IMG/VR virus record: IMGVR_UViG_3300010885_002608
Location: 1 to 31,923 of that record
Strand: one strand, 5' to 3'
Length of the DNA: 31,923 nt
Source: a virus
The translations under genes were made by a program, and so were the position numbers. Under the pieces are notes generated by a model that saw only the letters and a program-made list of their open reading frames with translations, was not told where the DNA came from and did no database searches. Positions 7,100-14,863 of the stretch are shown here, piece after piece. Numbering within the stretch: the first letter of the stretch is position 1; the number at the start of each line of letters is the position of its first letter.

Positions 7100-7623
7100 T
7101 TCCTATCGTGACTGCCCTGCTGGGTAAGGGGCTTAACCTCGTCGCCAACGCTGTGATGGCGAAAGGTAAGGATTGGGTGGAGAATAAGCTCGGCGTTGAG
7201 CTTAAGCCTGATATGACCAGCGAGGACTACGCCAAACTCCAGATTGCTCAGATGCAGCATGAAGAAGAACTTCTCAAGCTGAAACTGGAGGACAACAAGC
7301 TTGACCTCCAAGAGCTAGACATGCGACTTAAGGACACCGACAGTGCGCGTAACCGCGAGACGCAGATCGCTACTTCGGAAAAAGCACCTCTCATCAATAA
7401 GGTCGTTACTCCGGTGCTGGCGCTTGGCGTTACTGCACTCACGTTCATTCTTTTCGGAATCCTCTTGTTCGATGACTCTCCTGTAGAACCAAGCCGTAAG
7501 GACATTCTTGTATACGTGCTGGGTGCTTTGACCGCTATCTCCACGCAGGTCATTTCGTACTACTTCGGTAGCTCGATTGGAAGCAAGGAAAAGTCTGCCC
7601 AGCTAGACAAGGTGTTGAAATGA
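7096..7623 (+). CDS. GTA-holin-like membrane protein
   Basis: Start chosen at the ATG at 7096, overlapping the upstream TGA; a GTG at 7087 is in frame but would lengthen the overlap. The 175-residue protein has a short N-terminal hydrophobic part (IPIVTALLGKGLNLVANAVM), a long charged coiled-coil region (about residues 48-100) with a TDSARNRE block, and two strong membrane helices (PVLALGVTALTFILFGILLF and YVLGALTAISTQVISYYFGS). This fits the holins first described from gene transfer agents (GTA_holin_3TM type). It lies immediately before the endolysin, coupled by ATGA, which supports a role in opening the inner membrane. Confidence 0.7.
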   Translation: MIPIVTALLGKGLNLVANAVMAKGKDWVENKLGVELKPDMTSEDYAKLQIAQMQHEEELLKLKLEDNKLDLQELDMRLKDTDSARNRETQIATSEKAPLINKVVTPVLALGVTALTFILFGILLFDDSPVEPSRKDILVYVLGALTAISTQVISYYFGSSIGSKEKSAQLDKVLK

Positions 7624-7958
7624 GCCTCGTTGTTGAGCAAGCACAGTTCTTGATGGATGTCTGCAAGCTGGTGGTGTTTGCCACCAAGCAGGGCTTCGTA
7701 GTCACGGGCGGTGAGCTGTTCCGCACTCCGGAGCAGCAAGAAATCTACGTGAAGACTGGGCGCTCCAAGACCATGAACAGCTACCACCTAAAGCGGTGCG
7801 CGGTTGACCTAAACTTCTTTAAGGGCGGTGAGCTGATTTACGACATCAAGGTGCTTGGCCCTGTTGGTGCGTACTGGGAAAGTCTTAGCCAGAAGAACTC
7901 TTGGGGTGGTAACTGGAACTCCTTTAAGGATGTTCCTCACTTTGAAAGGCGCGTCTAA
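7620..7958 (+). CDS. Endolysin, M15-type peptidase
   Basis: This 112-residue protein is a small peptidoglycan peptidase of the M15 (VanY/L-alanyl-D-glutamate peptidase) fold. The zinc ligands are visible: H56 and D63 in SYHLKRCAVDL and H107 in VPHFER. The preceding block VTGGELFRTPEQQ matches the substrate-side strand and helix of the family. The length is that of a single catalytic domain with no cell-wall binding module and no signal sequence, so it should depend on the adjacent holin to reach the cell wall. It starts inside the stop of the holin gene and ends overlapping the next start. Confidence 0.85.
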   Translation: MSLVVEQAQFLMDVCKLVVFATKQGFVVTGGELFRTPEQQEIYVKTGRSKTMNSYHLKRCAVDLNFFKGGELIYDIKVLGPVGAYWESLSQKNSWGGNWNSFKDVPHFERRV

Positions 7959-10291
7959 TGCCGCTTACCAAACTTACGTTAAAGCCCGGAATAAACAAAG
8001 AAGGTACTAGCTACTCCAACGAGGGCGGGTACTACAACTGCGACAAAATCCGGTTCCGTTCCGGATACGCAGAAAAAATTGGTGGGTGGCGCAACCAATC
8101 GTATAACTACACGTACAGTGGCGTGTGCCGTTCTATGTTTAACTGGGTGCCGTACGATTCCTCTAACCTGCTTGCTATGGGCACTAGCCAGAAGTTCTAC
8201 ATTGAAAACGGCGGTCAGTACTACGACATCACGCCCATTCGCAGCGGGCCTACCACGCTAGCTGCTACACCTATTGCTACTAGCACTGCTAGTAAATTAG
8301 TTACAGTAACCGCTGCTTTGCACGGCGTTACATCGGGCACTTTTGTCATTATTACGTCTACGGCGGCGGTGGGCGGTTTGACTATTAGTGGTGAGTATCA
8401 AGTCATCGCTACACCGACCGTGAATACTTTCACTATCGCAAGTACCACCGCTGCTTCGACTAACGCAACGGGTGGCGGTACCGTTACGGTTACTTACCTG
8501 CTTAATGCCGGTGGTTCTACGCTAACTGTCGGCCTTGGTTGGGGTGCTGGGTCATGGTCTTCTGGCGGTTGGGGCAGCTCTGCTTCGTCTACTAGTCTGG
8601 TTCCCCTACGCTATTGGGCCAGTGATATCTATGAACAAAACCTTGTTTTCTGTCAGGTAGGCGGTGGCGTCTATTATTGGGCAAAAGACACCGCTACGTA
8701 TCCTCGGGCAATAACGCTGGAAACGGCTTCCAACGCTACGACTAAAACTTCAAAGTCCACCACCACTAGCCCTGTGGGTATTAGCTTTGCTTTGGGGTCG
8801 CCTAGCGTTGTCGTTGACACCACTGACGGTATAAATACAGGCAGCGTGATATCCGGAACTGGTATTCCTACTGGATCATACGTCCCCGAAACTTGGAATT
8901 TTAGCACCACAATACCGCTGTACCTAAACGGTGCCCCTACCGTAACTACCGCAAACGCCTCTGGTACGTATACCTTTAGTTATGCCGGGCGTCATGTGCC
9001 CGAACAGACTAGCTTTATTTTAACCTCCGATACGTCTGCTTTTATTATGGTGTTTGGCTCTAGTCCGTATATTTCAACAAATTTTAGCCCAACTTATGAC
9101 CCTATGCTTGTGCGCTGGTCTGACCAAAATAACCCGTTTGAATGGGTTCCTGAAGTCACTAATCAGTCGGGTGAGCAGCATCTGTCCAATGGTTCGTACC
9201 TTGTAGCTGCGGTAAACACCCGACAGGAAATCCTCGTATTCTCAGATGCTGCTGTCTATTCGATGCAGTACGTTGGTCCGCCATACGTCTGGAACTTCTC
9301 GTTGATTGGCGACAATACGTCCGTCATTTCTTGTAACGCGGTTATTTCAATTAACACCATCGTTTACTGGATGGGCGTAGACAAGTTTTACCTGTACAAC
9401 GGTAGGTTGGAAACGCTGTCTTGTACGCTATGGAAATTTGTTTACGACAACCTAAACCGGGCACAGCAATCTCAAGTGGTTTGCGGTTCTAACGAAGGTT
9501 TTAGTGAGGTATGGTGGCATTATCCGTCATCTAATAGCATGGTAAATGATAGTTACATCATTTATAACTATCTTGAACAAACATGGTATTACGGTACGTT
9601 AAACCGTTCCTACTGGCTAGACTCACCCCTACGCTCTAGTCCTATGGCTGCGTTTAGCGTGCAGACTTCTGTTCTGGCCCAAGACCTGACTACCACTATT
9701 ACCACTATCACATTGACTGACGGCGCAAGCTATCCGGCGTCTGGCACTGTCACGATTGACGCGGAACAAATTACGTACACCAGCATCAGTAGTAACTCAC
9801 TACTTAATTGCGTACGAGGGGCGAATAGCACCACTCCCGCTACCCATACTACGTATACCCCTGTCACGTATAACGTGCCTAATCAAATTATGTTCCATGA
9901 AGTTGGTACTGATGACCAATCAACTACCACTACTCTGCCAATAGTCTCGTACCTTGAGTCGTCAGATATCGACATTGATGACGGGTATAACTTTGGCTTT
10001 GTGTGGCGCATCATTCCCGACATGACCTTCCGTGGGTCTACCGGTGCTTCTCCACAGGCAATTTTGTCTCTTAAGGCTCGGGTTAACTCAGGTAGCGATT
10101 ACACCACGGCGTTTACCGACCCAGCCAATGTCACTAGGACTGCCACTATCCCCGTGGAGCAGTACACCGGACAGGTCTATACCCGTATCCGAGGAAGGCA
10201 AATGGCCTTCCGCATAGACTCCACAGAAGTCGGTACCGCGTGGCAGGTAGGCGCGATGCGTATTGATATCCGACCGGACGGACGCCGATGA
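7958..10291 (+). CDS. Large tail protein, nozzle-like
   Basis: The 777-residue protein begins with LTLKPGINKEGTSYSNEGGY and KIRFRSGYAEKIGGW, a strongly conserved start I recall from the large tail protein of aquatic podoviruses. It is rich in aromatic and small residues in a beta-type pattern, and the part from about residue 370 (MVFGSSPYIS, EQHLSNGSYLVAAVN, AAVYSMQYVG) looks like propeller blades. Length is close to that of the T7 nozzle protein gp12 (about 790 residues). I infer a tail-tube or nozzle role below the adaptor ring. An insertion at roughly residues 100-190 and one at 560-640 are Thr-rich and resemble Ig-like or decoration domains. Confidence 0.65.
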   Translation: MPLTKLTLKPGINKEGTSYSNEGGYYNCDKIRFRSGYAEKIGGWRNQSYNYTYSGVCRSMFNWVPYDSSNLLAMGTSQKFYIENGGQYYDITPIRSGPTTLAATPIATSTASKLVTVTAALHGVTSGTFVIITSTAAVGGLTISGEYQVIATPTVNTFTIASTTAASTNATGGGTVTVTYLLNAGGSTLTVGLGWGAGSWSSGGWGSSASSTSLVPLRYWASDIYEQNLVFCQVGGGVYYWAKDTATYPRAITLETASNATTKTSKSTTTSPVGISFALGSPSVVVDTTDGINTGSVISGTGIPTGSYVPETWNFSTTIPLYLNGAPTVTTANASGTYTFSYAGRHVPEQTSFILTSDTSAFIMVFGSSPYISTNFSPTYDPMLVRWSDQNNPFEWVPEVTNQSGEQHLSNGSYLVAAVNTRQEILVFSDAAVYSMQYVGPPYVWNFSLIGDNTSVISCNAVISINTIVYWMGVDKFYLYNGRLETLSCTLWKFVYDNLNRAQQSQVVCGSNEGFSEVWWHYPSSNSMVNDSYIIYNYLEQTWYYGTLNRSYWLDSPLRSSPMAAFSVQTSVLAQDLTTTITTITLTDGASYPASGTVTIDAEQITYTSISSNSLLNCVRGANSTTPATHTTYTPVTYNVPNQIMFHEVGTDDQSTTTTLPIVSYLESSDIDIDDGYNFGFVWRIIPDMTFRGSTGASPQAILSLKARVNSGSDYTTAFTDPANVTRTATIPVEQYTGQVYTRIRGRQMAFRIDSTEVGTAWQVGAMRIDIRPDGRR

Positions 10292-10896
10292 TAAAAGGTG
10301 GCTTGCGGAACATAACTTCTCCAAACTTCCCGGTCGCGCTGCCCCAGTACGAACAGAAGTTTATGGATCAATTTATTAATGTATTAAGGTTAAACACAAA
10401 TACATTAGCAAATGCTATTAACTCCCCAAAAGTATTTGGTTCGTTTTATAGTAACGTACGCCAAACTAATGCTGGTGTAGCCGCTGTTAATTTAATTACG
10501 TATAATAATACAGTAGTTACATATGGCACGGTGGTAAATTCACCCGGTTCACGTATATATGTATCAGAAAACGGAATTTATAATCTTCAATTTTCGGTTC
10601 AGTTAGACAAAACCGGCGGCGCGGCGGCGGATATATACATTTGGCTACGTCAGAACGGTGTAAACGTACCGAACAGCGCTGGTAAAGTGGTTGTTCAGGG
10701 TGCTAATACTGAACTAATTGCTGCGTGGAACTACGTCGTACTACTGTCTGCCAATGACTACCTAGAAATTGCGTGGGCGTCTACGGACACTGCGGTTGTA
10801 ATTGAAGCTTTTGCCGCTGCCACCGGCCCCCCGTCGATCCCCGCCATTCCTTCTGTAATTGTTACTATCTGTTGGGTATCAAATACTCCAATTTAG
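10288..10896 (+). CDS. Jelly-roll-like fibre or decoration protein
   Basis: The 202-residue protein has a short N-terminal part (SPNFPVALPQYEQKFMDQFI) that looks like a virion-binding helix, followed from about residue 80 by a beta-rich domain with SRIYVSENGIYNLQFSVQ and ADIYIWLRQNGVNV and NDYLEIAWAS. That order resembles the C1q/TNF-type jelly rolls found at the tips of phage fibres. Such domains bind surface ligands. It is coupled by ATGA to the tail gene. The first half is unusually AT-rich (30-38% GC in 60-base blocks from 10381 to 10620), then jumps to about 53%. Confidence 0.6.
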   Translation: MIKGGLRNITSPNFPVALPQYEQKFMDQFINVLRLNTNTLANAINSPKVFGSFYSNVRQTNAGVAAVNLITYNNTVVTYGTVVNSPGSRIYVSENGIYNLQFSVQLDKTGGAAADIYIWLRQNGVNVPNSAGKVVVQGANTELIAAWNYVVLLSANDYLEIAWASTDTAVVIEAFAAATGPPSIPAIPSVIVTICWVSNTPI

Positions 10897-10928
10897 GCGT
10901 ACTATTTGGCTATCATTTGGAGAAAAAA

Positions 10929-12824
10929 ATGAGCCTCCACCATCTTGCCCGACACCTCGCCACAAAAGGGCGTGGAGAAGACTCTGTACTGATTCACATG
11001 ACCCCCAAGGAAGTCGCTGGGCTGCAATCGCTTGCTCGCGCTAATGGTGGGTCTTTGACTGTTAACCCTAGCACTGGACTTCCTGAAGCTGGATTCCTGA
11101 GCGCCATCCTGCCCATGATTGCAGGTGCTGCTGCTACGCTTTTGACTGGTGGTGCGGCGGCTCCCATTGTGTCGGCCCTTGCCGGTGCCGGTGCCGGTGC
11201 TGTGACCAAAGGTGCTACGTCCGGTGACTGGTCGGCTGGCAGCTTGCTCGGCGGTGCGCTGAGCGGCTTCGGCGGTGCGGGTGTTGGCAGTGCGCTGGGT
11301 ACCGCTGGTGGCGTTGGTGCTGCTGGTGCTGGTACAGGTGCTGTAGAAGGTCTAGGCGCTGGGCCTCTTGGTGCTGGGCTTGTTGAAACAACAGCTCCTG
11401 TGGTTGAGCAGTCCCTTGGTGCGATGGGTACGGGGCTTGTTAACTCCTTCTCCAGCGTTCCGGGGCTTGAAAGTCTTGCTGGCAATATCGGCATGATGCC
11501 CGCTGGCGCTGCTCTTGCGGGCGGCGCTCAGGCTATGCAGCCTAAGCCGTATGAGTACGACCCCAAAAATGAAGCCCCGACAAAGTATAAGCGGACTAAG
11601 TATAACCCCGGTGAGATCAATACAACTGACCCGGATAAGCCATACTTTATTGGGCAGGGGTTTGGCCCATACGAAGAATACACGATGGCTGAAGGTGGTG
11701 AGGTAAAGGATGAGAAGCCGATGGCTGCTCCTGCCGCTGTTAGTGCAACGCAGTCCTCTGGTCCGTTGGCTGACTACCTTAGCAGCTTGAATAGGCAGTT
11801 GGTATCGCCCGTTTCGTGGTCTCAGGAACGGCAGGGTATGCCGAAGCCGACTGCAACTACGACTGAACCGTCTACCAATCCGTCTGTCAATCCGTATAAC
11901 GAGTACCTTTCAAACTTCCGTGGTACTGGCCTTTTTGGAGGCGCTATCAATGAGGCTCTCTCCCGTGCTGGCTATGGCGGGGGGGTTATGGGCGGTATGG
12001 GTACGCCGCAATATCGGTACGACGGTGCTACTGGGAAGTTTGTTAATTCCCGTGATACATCCGTGACTAACCCCGCTACGACTAACCCCGCTACGACTAA
12101 CCCCGCTACGACTAACCCCGCTACGACTAACCCCGCCGTTGACTACTCCATGTATCCCGGACTTCGGGACTACATGCGGAATAACAACATAGGTCAGCAG
12201 CCTGACGTTACGCCCACGACTAACCCCGCTACGACTAACCCCGCTACGACTAACCCCGCCGTTGACTACTCCATGTATCCCGGACTTCGGGACTACATGC
12301 GGAATAACAACATAGGTCAGCAGCCTGACGTTACGTCCACGACTACTCCAACTACTCCGGCTACTACGCCTGAATATACTTTGCCGATGTCCTATGAAGA
12401 GCCCCCCCCTGTAAATATCTATTCTCCGTATAACCCGTACCCTACGTCTACCGAAGAAAGTTATTCTCCTCCTAGCAGGAGCAGGGCTGAAGGACGGATG
12501 GTACAACGTGCAAGTGGTGGTGGTATTGGGTCACTGAATACCTCATCGCTTGGCGGCTATTCGGACGGCGGCAGGTTGCTGCGTGGTCCCGGCGACGGTG
12601 TGTCGGATGATATTCCGGCTACTATCCATCGTAATGACGGCAGCAAGCAGGAAGCCCGATTGGCTGACGGCGAGTTTGTCATTGACGCGCAGACGGTATC
12701 TAGGCTTGGCAATGGTTCGACCGAGGCTGGTGCAAAAAAGCTCTACGCCATGATGGGCCGTATCCACACTATCAAGACTAAGCCGGGTAAAGACCTCCAC
12801 GCTGACAAATATCTGCCAGCATGA
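10929..12824 (+). CDS. Internal virion-type protein with tandem repeats
   Basis: Start set at the ATG at 10929, with GGAG six bases upstream; an earlier in-frame GTG at 10872 would overlap the previous gene. The 631-residue protein has a helical start (MSLHHLARHLATKGRGEDSV), a long Gly/Ala-rich hydrophobic region (about residues 58-140), an A-x-G-G motif (MAEGGEV), and a Pro/Thr/Asn-rich region with two nearly identical 41-residue repeats. The C-terminal domain from about residue 545 (LRGPGDGVSDDIPATI, EARLADGEFVIDAQTVSRLG, GAKKLYAMMGRIH) is highly recognisable from ejection-type proteins of aquatic phages. A role inside the virion or in DNA entry is inferred from this domain and its neighbours. 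Confidence 0.65.
   Translation: MSLHHLARHLATKGRGEDSVLIHMTPKEVAGLQSLARANGGSLTVNPSTGLPEAGFLSAILPMIAGAAATLLTGGAAAPIVSALAGAGAGAVTKGATSGDWSAGSLLGGALSGFGGAGVGSALGTAGGVGAAGAGTGAVEGLGAGPLGAGLVETTAPVVEQSLGAMGTGLVNSFSSVPGLESLAGNIGMMPAGAALAGGAQAMQPKPYEYDPKNEAPTKYKRTKYNPGEINTTDPDKPYFIGQGFGPYEEYTMAEGGEVKDEKPMAAPAAVSATQSSGPLADYLSSLNRQLVSPVSWSQERQGMPKPTATTTEPSTNPSVNPYNEYLSNFRGTGLFGGAINEALSRAGYGGGVMGGMGTPQYRYDGATGKFVNSRDTSVTNPATTNPATTNPATTNPATTNPAVDYSMYPGLRDYMRNNNIGQQPDVTPTTNPATTNPATTNPAVDYSMYPGLRDYMRNNNIGQQPDVTSTTTPTTPATTPEYTLPMSYEEPPPVNIYSPYNPYPTSTEESYSPPSRSRAEGRMVQRASGGGIGSLNTSSLGGYSDGGRLLRGPGDGVSDDIPATIHRNDGSKQEARLADGEFVIDAQTVSRLGNGSTEAGAKKLYAMMGRIHTIKTKPGKDLHADKYLPA
12066..12137 (+). repeat. 15-bp tandem repeat, TNPAT-coding
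   Basis: The unit ACTAACCCCGCTACG begins at 12066, 12081, 12096 and 12111, with a partial fifth copy at 12126. It codes for the five-residue unit T-N-P-A-T. The same unit recurs twice inside the second copy of the larger duplication downstream. Such exact short repeats expand and contract by replication slippage, so the linker length probably varies between related phages. Confidence 0.9.
12093..12335 (+). repeat. 123-bp tandem duplication in coding sequence
   Basis: Positions 12093-12212 and 12216-12335 are identical over 120 bases, a period of 123 bp (41 codons). Each copy carries TNPAT units followed by VDYSMYPGLRDYMRNNNIGQ. The complete identity, with no silent changes, points to a very recent duplication or to ongoing recombination. 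The reading frame is kept. Confidence 0.9.
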
Positions 12825-13264
12825 ACTACCATCTGAGTTACATTCCTCGGGGTATTCTGACTGAAGTAGTAGCCCAGATTTTACCGTACCTACCGAAGTC
12901 CGAAGAGTGGAGCATAGGTAGGTCACACGTTGATGACATCGTTGCGTTCCTATACTCAGGTCAAATGCACCTGATTGGTGTGTACGACAACGATACGCAG
13001 AAGATGCACGGGTATGTCATCTGCGAAGTCAAGAATTACCCGCAATACAAAATGCTTATCATGCAGTACACCGCCGGAGAACCCGGTGTTATGCAGCATA
13101 TCGAAGAGAAGACGCACAAGTTTGTAGAAGACTTTGCCAAAGCTCTCGGTTGCAAGGGCATCGAATTCGTCGGTCGTCCGGGCTGGAAGAAAACCATGCT
13201 TAAGCATGGCTACAAAGCGGACACCATTGTGTACGAGAAATTTTTTGAGGGAGAACCACAATGA
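12821..13264 (+). CDS. GNAT-like protein of the virion gene cluster
   Basis: The 147-residue protein has a predicted alpha/beta order like a GNAT acetyltransferase: strand MHLIGVYD, strand MHGYVICEVK, strand MLIMQYTAG, a long helix (about residues 94-108), strand GIEFVGRPGWKKTMLKHGYK and a final strand. The end block G-R-P-G-W-x-x-x-L/M-x-x-x-G-Y is typical for GNAT proteins. The usual acetyl-CoA loop (Q/R-x-x-G-x-G/A) is not clear; AGEPGVMQHI stands in its place, so activity is uncertain. It overlaps both neighbours by four bases. GNAT-like genes in this spot are common in podoviruses, but their role is not known to me. Confidence 0.55.
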   Translation: MNYHLSYIPRGILTEVVAQILPYLPKSEEWSIGRSHVDDIVAFLYSGQMHLIGVYDNDTQKMHGYVICEVKNYPQYKMLIMQYTAGEPGVMQHIEEKTHKFVEDFAKALGCKGIEFVGRPGWKKTMLKHGYKADTIVYEKFFEGEPQ

Positions 13265-14862
13265 GCGGCGGCGGTAGCAGCGGACCACAATATTCAGAGT
13301 CCACAGTAACTCAACAGGCTATTCCTAAAGAGCTGATGCCGTTTGCGACAGACATGCTCGCACGTACGTCTGCGCTTACTGACCTTAACCAGAACCCTTA
13401 TCAGCAGTATCAGGGTCAGCAGTTTGCTGGTATCAACCCGCTGCAACAGCAGGGGTACCAAGGTATTTCACAAGCTGGCGTTGCTCCACAGCTTAACGCA
13501 GCTACTAGCCTTGCCAGTAATGCAGGGCTTGCCGCAATGGGTGGTAGTAATTACCAACCAGTGAACCAACGTAATTTCTTTAAAACCCCCACTGCTGGGG
13601 TTCAGGACATCAACTACACGCGGACACAAGCTCCTCAGTTACAGCAGTATCAGATGGGGCCAGCGCTTGCGGCTCAAGCTCCAAATTTGATGCAGTATCA
13701 GATGGGAGGTCCGCAAGAAATTAGCTCGCAAAATTTGTCTGCCTACCAGATGGGTGGCCCGCAGCAGGTTAGCACGCAAGACTTTACGGGTGGTAATGTT
13801 AACCAATACATGTCTCCCTACATGCAGAGGGTGGTTGATACCCAAAAGCAGGGGGCTATTCGTGACTATGCTCGTCAGTTGCCGCAGCTTGGTGCTAGCG
13901 CTGCCCAAGTGGGTGGTCTTGGTGGTACTCGTAGCGCACTGATGCAGTCGGAAGCCCAGCGTAACTTGCAGAATCAGTTGGGAGACATTGAGGCTACTGG
14001 CTCACAGGCTGCGTATCAGAACGCACAGCAGCAGTTTAACGCGCAGCAGCAAGCTCAGCTTCAGGCTCAGCAGGCTAACCAGCAGGCTGGACTTACTGTT
14101 GGTCAGCAGAATCTTGGATCACAGCAGGCAGCGCAACAGTTGTCCGCACAGCAGAGGATGCAGGCTCAACTTGCTAACCAGCAGGCTGGACTTACTGTTG
14201 GTCAGCAGAATCTGCAATCGTTGCTTCAGACGCAGGGGCTTGGCTCTGGACAAAACCTTCAGGCTCAACTTGCTAATCAGCAGGCTGGTATGAACGTCGG
14301 TCAGCAAAACCTGCAATCGTTGCTTCAGACGCAGGGGCTTGGCGCACAGAACACCATGCAGTCTCAGCAGCTCAATCAGGCGGCTCAGCTTCAGGCTCAG
14401 CAGCAGGGTTTGGGTCAGCAGCAGGCTCTCAATCAATTTAACCAGCAGAATGCTGGTATGAAGGCGCAGTACGGGTTGTCCGGGGCGCAGTTGGCTGACC
14501 AGTCTAGGCAGTTTGGTGCGAATCTTGGCTTGCAGTATCTCCAGCAACAGATGGGTGCGGCAAACACCCTCGGTCAGCTCGGACAGACGCAGTTTGGTCA
14601 GCAGATGGGTGCGGCTCAAGCTCAGCAACAGGCGGGTGGACAGCTTCGTGATATTGAACAGCAGCGGTTGGCTGCACAGTACCAGTCGTTCATCGACCAG
14701 CAGAACCTGCCGTACCAGCAGCTTGGCTTTCTCTCGGATGTTCTCCGTGGTGTGCCGACAGCGCAGTCGGGGCAGCAGATTTACCGTGCGCCGCCTAGCG
14801 TCATGGGTCAGGTGGCAGGTCTTGGTGTCGGCCTTGGTAGCCTAATGGGTAAGGGTACGTAA
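13261..14862 (+). CDS. Gln-rich internal virion-type protein
   Basis: The 533-residue protein is extremely rich in Gln, Ala and Leu. The N-terminal 200 residues contain repeated YQMGGPQ-type units (near residues 126, 145 and 160), followed by a conserved block NQYMSPYMQRVVDTQKQGAI and GASAAQVGGLGGTRSALMQS. Residues 260-410 are helical, coiled-coil-like and include three 33-residue repeats. The C-terminal part (QQRLAAQYQSFIDQQNLPYQ and VLRGVPTAQSGQQ) is again conserved in similar phages as I recall. I infer an ejection or internal core protein from composition and position between other such genes; there is no enzyme motif. Confidence 0.65.
   Translation: MSGGGSSGPQYSESTVTQQAIPKELMPFATDMLARTSALTDLNQNPYQQYQGQQFAGINPLQQQGYQGISQAGVAPQLNAATSLASNAGLAAMGGSNYQPVNQRNFFKTPTAGVQDINYTRTQAPQLQQYQMGPALAAQAPNLMQYQMGGPQEISSQNLSAYQMGGPQQVSTQDFTGGNVNQYMSPYMQRVVDTQKQGAIRDYARQLPQLGASAAQVGGLGGTRSALMQSEAQRNLQNQLGDIEATGSQAAYQNAQQQFNAQQQAQLQAQQANQQAGLTVGQQNLGSQQAAQQLSAQQRMQAQLANQQAGLTVGQQNLQSLLQTQGLGSGQNLQAQLANQQAGMNVGQQNLQSLLQTQGLGAQNTMQSQQLNQAAQLQAQQQGLGQQQALNQFNQQNAGMKAQYGLSGAQLADQSRQFGANLGLQYLQQQMGAANTLGQLGQTQFGQQMGAAQAQQQAGGQLRDIEQQRLAAQYQSFIDQQNLPYQQLGFLSDVLRGVPTAQSGQQIYRAPPSVMGQVAGLGVGLGSLMGKGT
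14062..14358 (+). repeat. Three 99-bp (33-aa) repeats
   Basis: Three consecutive 99-base units begin near 14062, 14161 and 14260. Each codes for a variant of QAQLANQQAGLTVGQQNLQS plus about 13 further residues. Copies two and three share long exact runs, for example CTGCAATCGTTGCTTCAGAC; copy one is more diverged in its second half. The period keeps the reading frame, and the protein here should be a regular coiled coil or helical stack. Confidence 0.85.
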
Positions 14863-14863
14863 T

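Noticed and set aside
11910-12506. 198-codon minus-strand frame with S-G-V-S-R repeats
   Set aside because: Its repeats are only the reverse reading of the TNPAT-coding repeats in the 631-aa gene.
14062-14358. Regular 99-bp repeats considered as a CRISPR-like array
   Set aside because: The repeats are adjacent without spacers, stay in frame and code for a Gln-rich helix.
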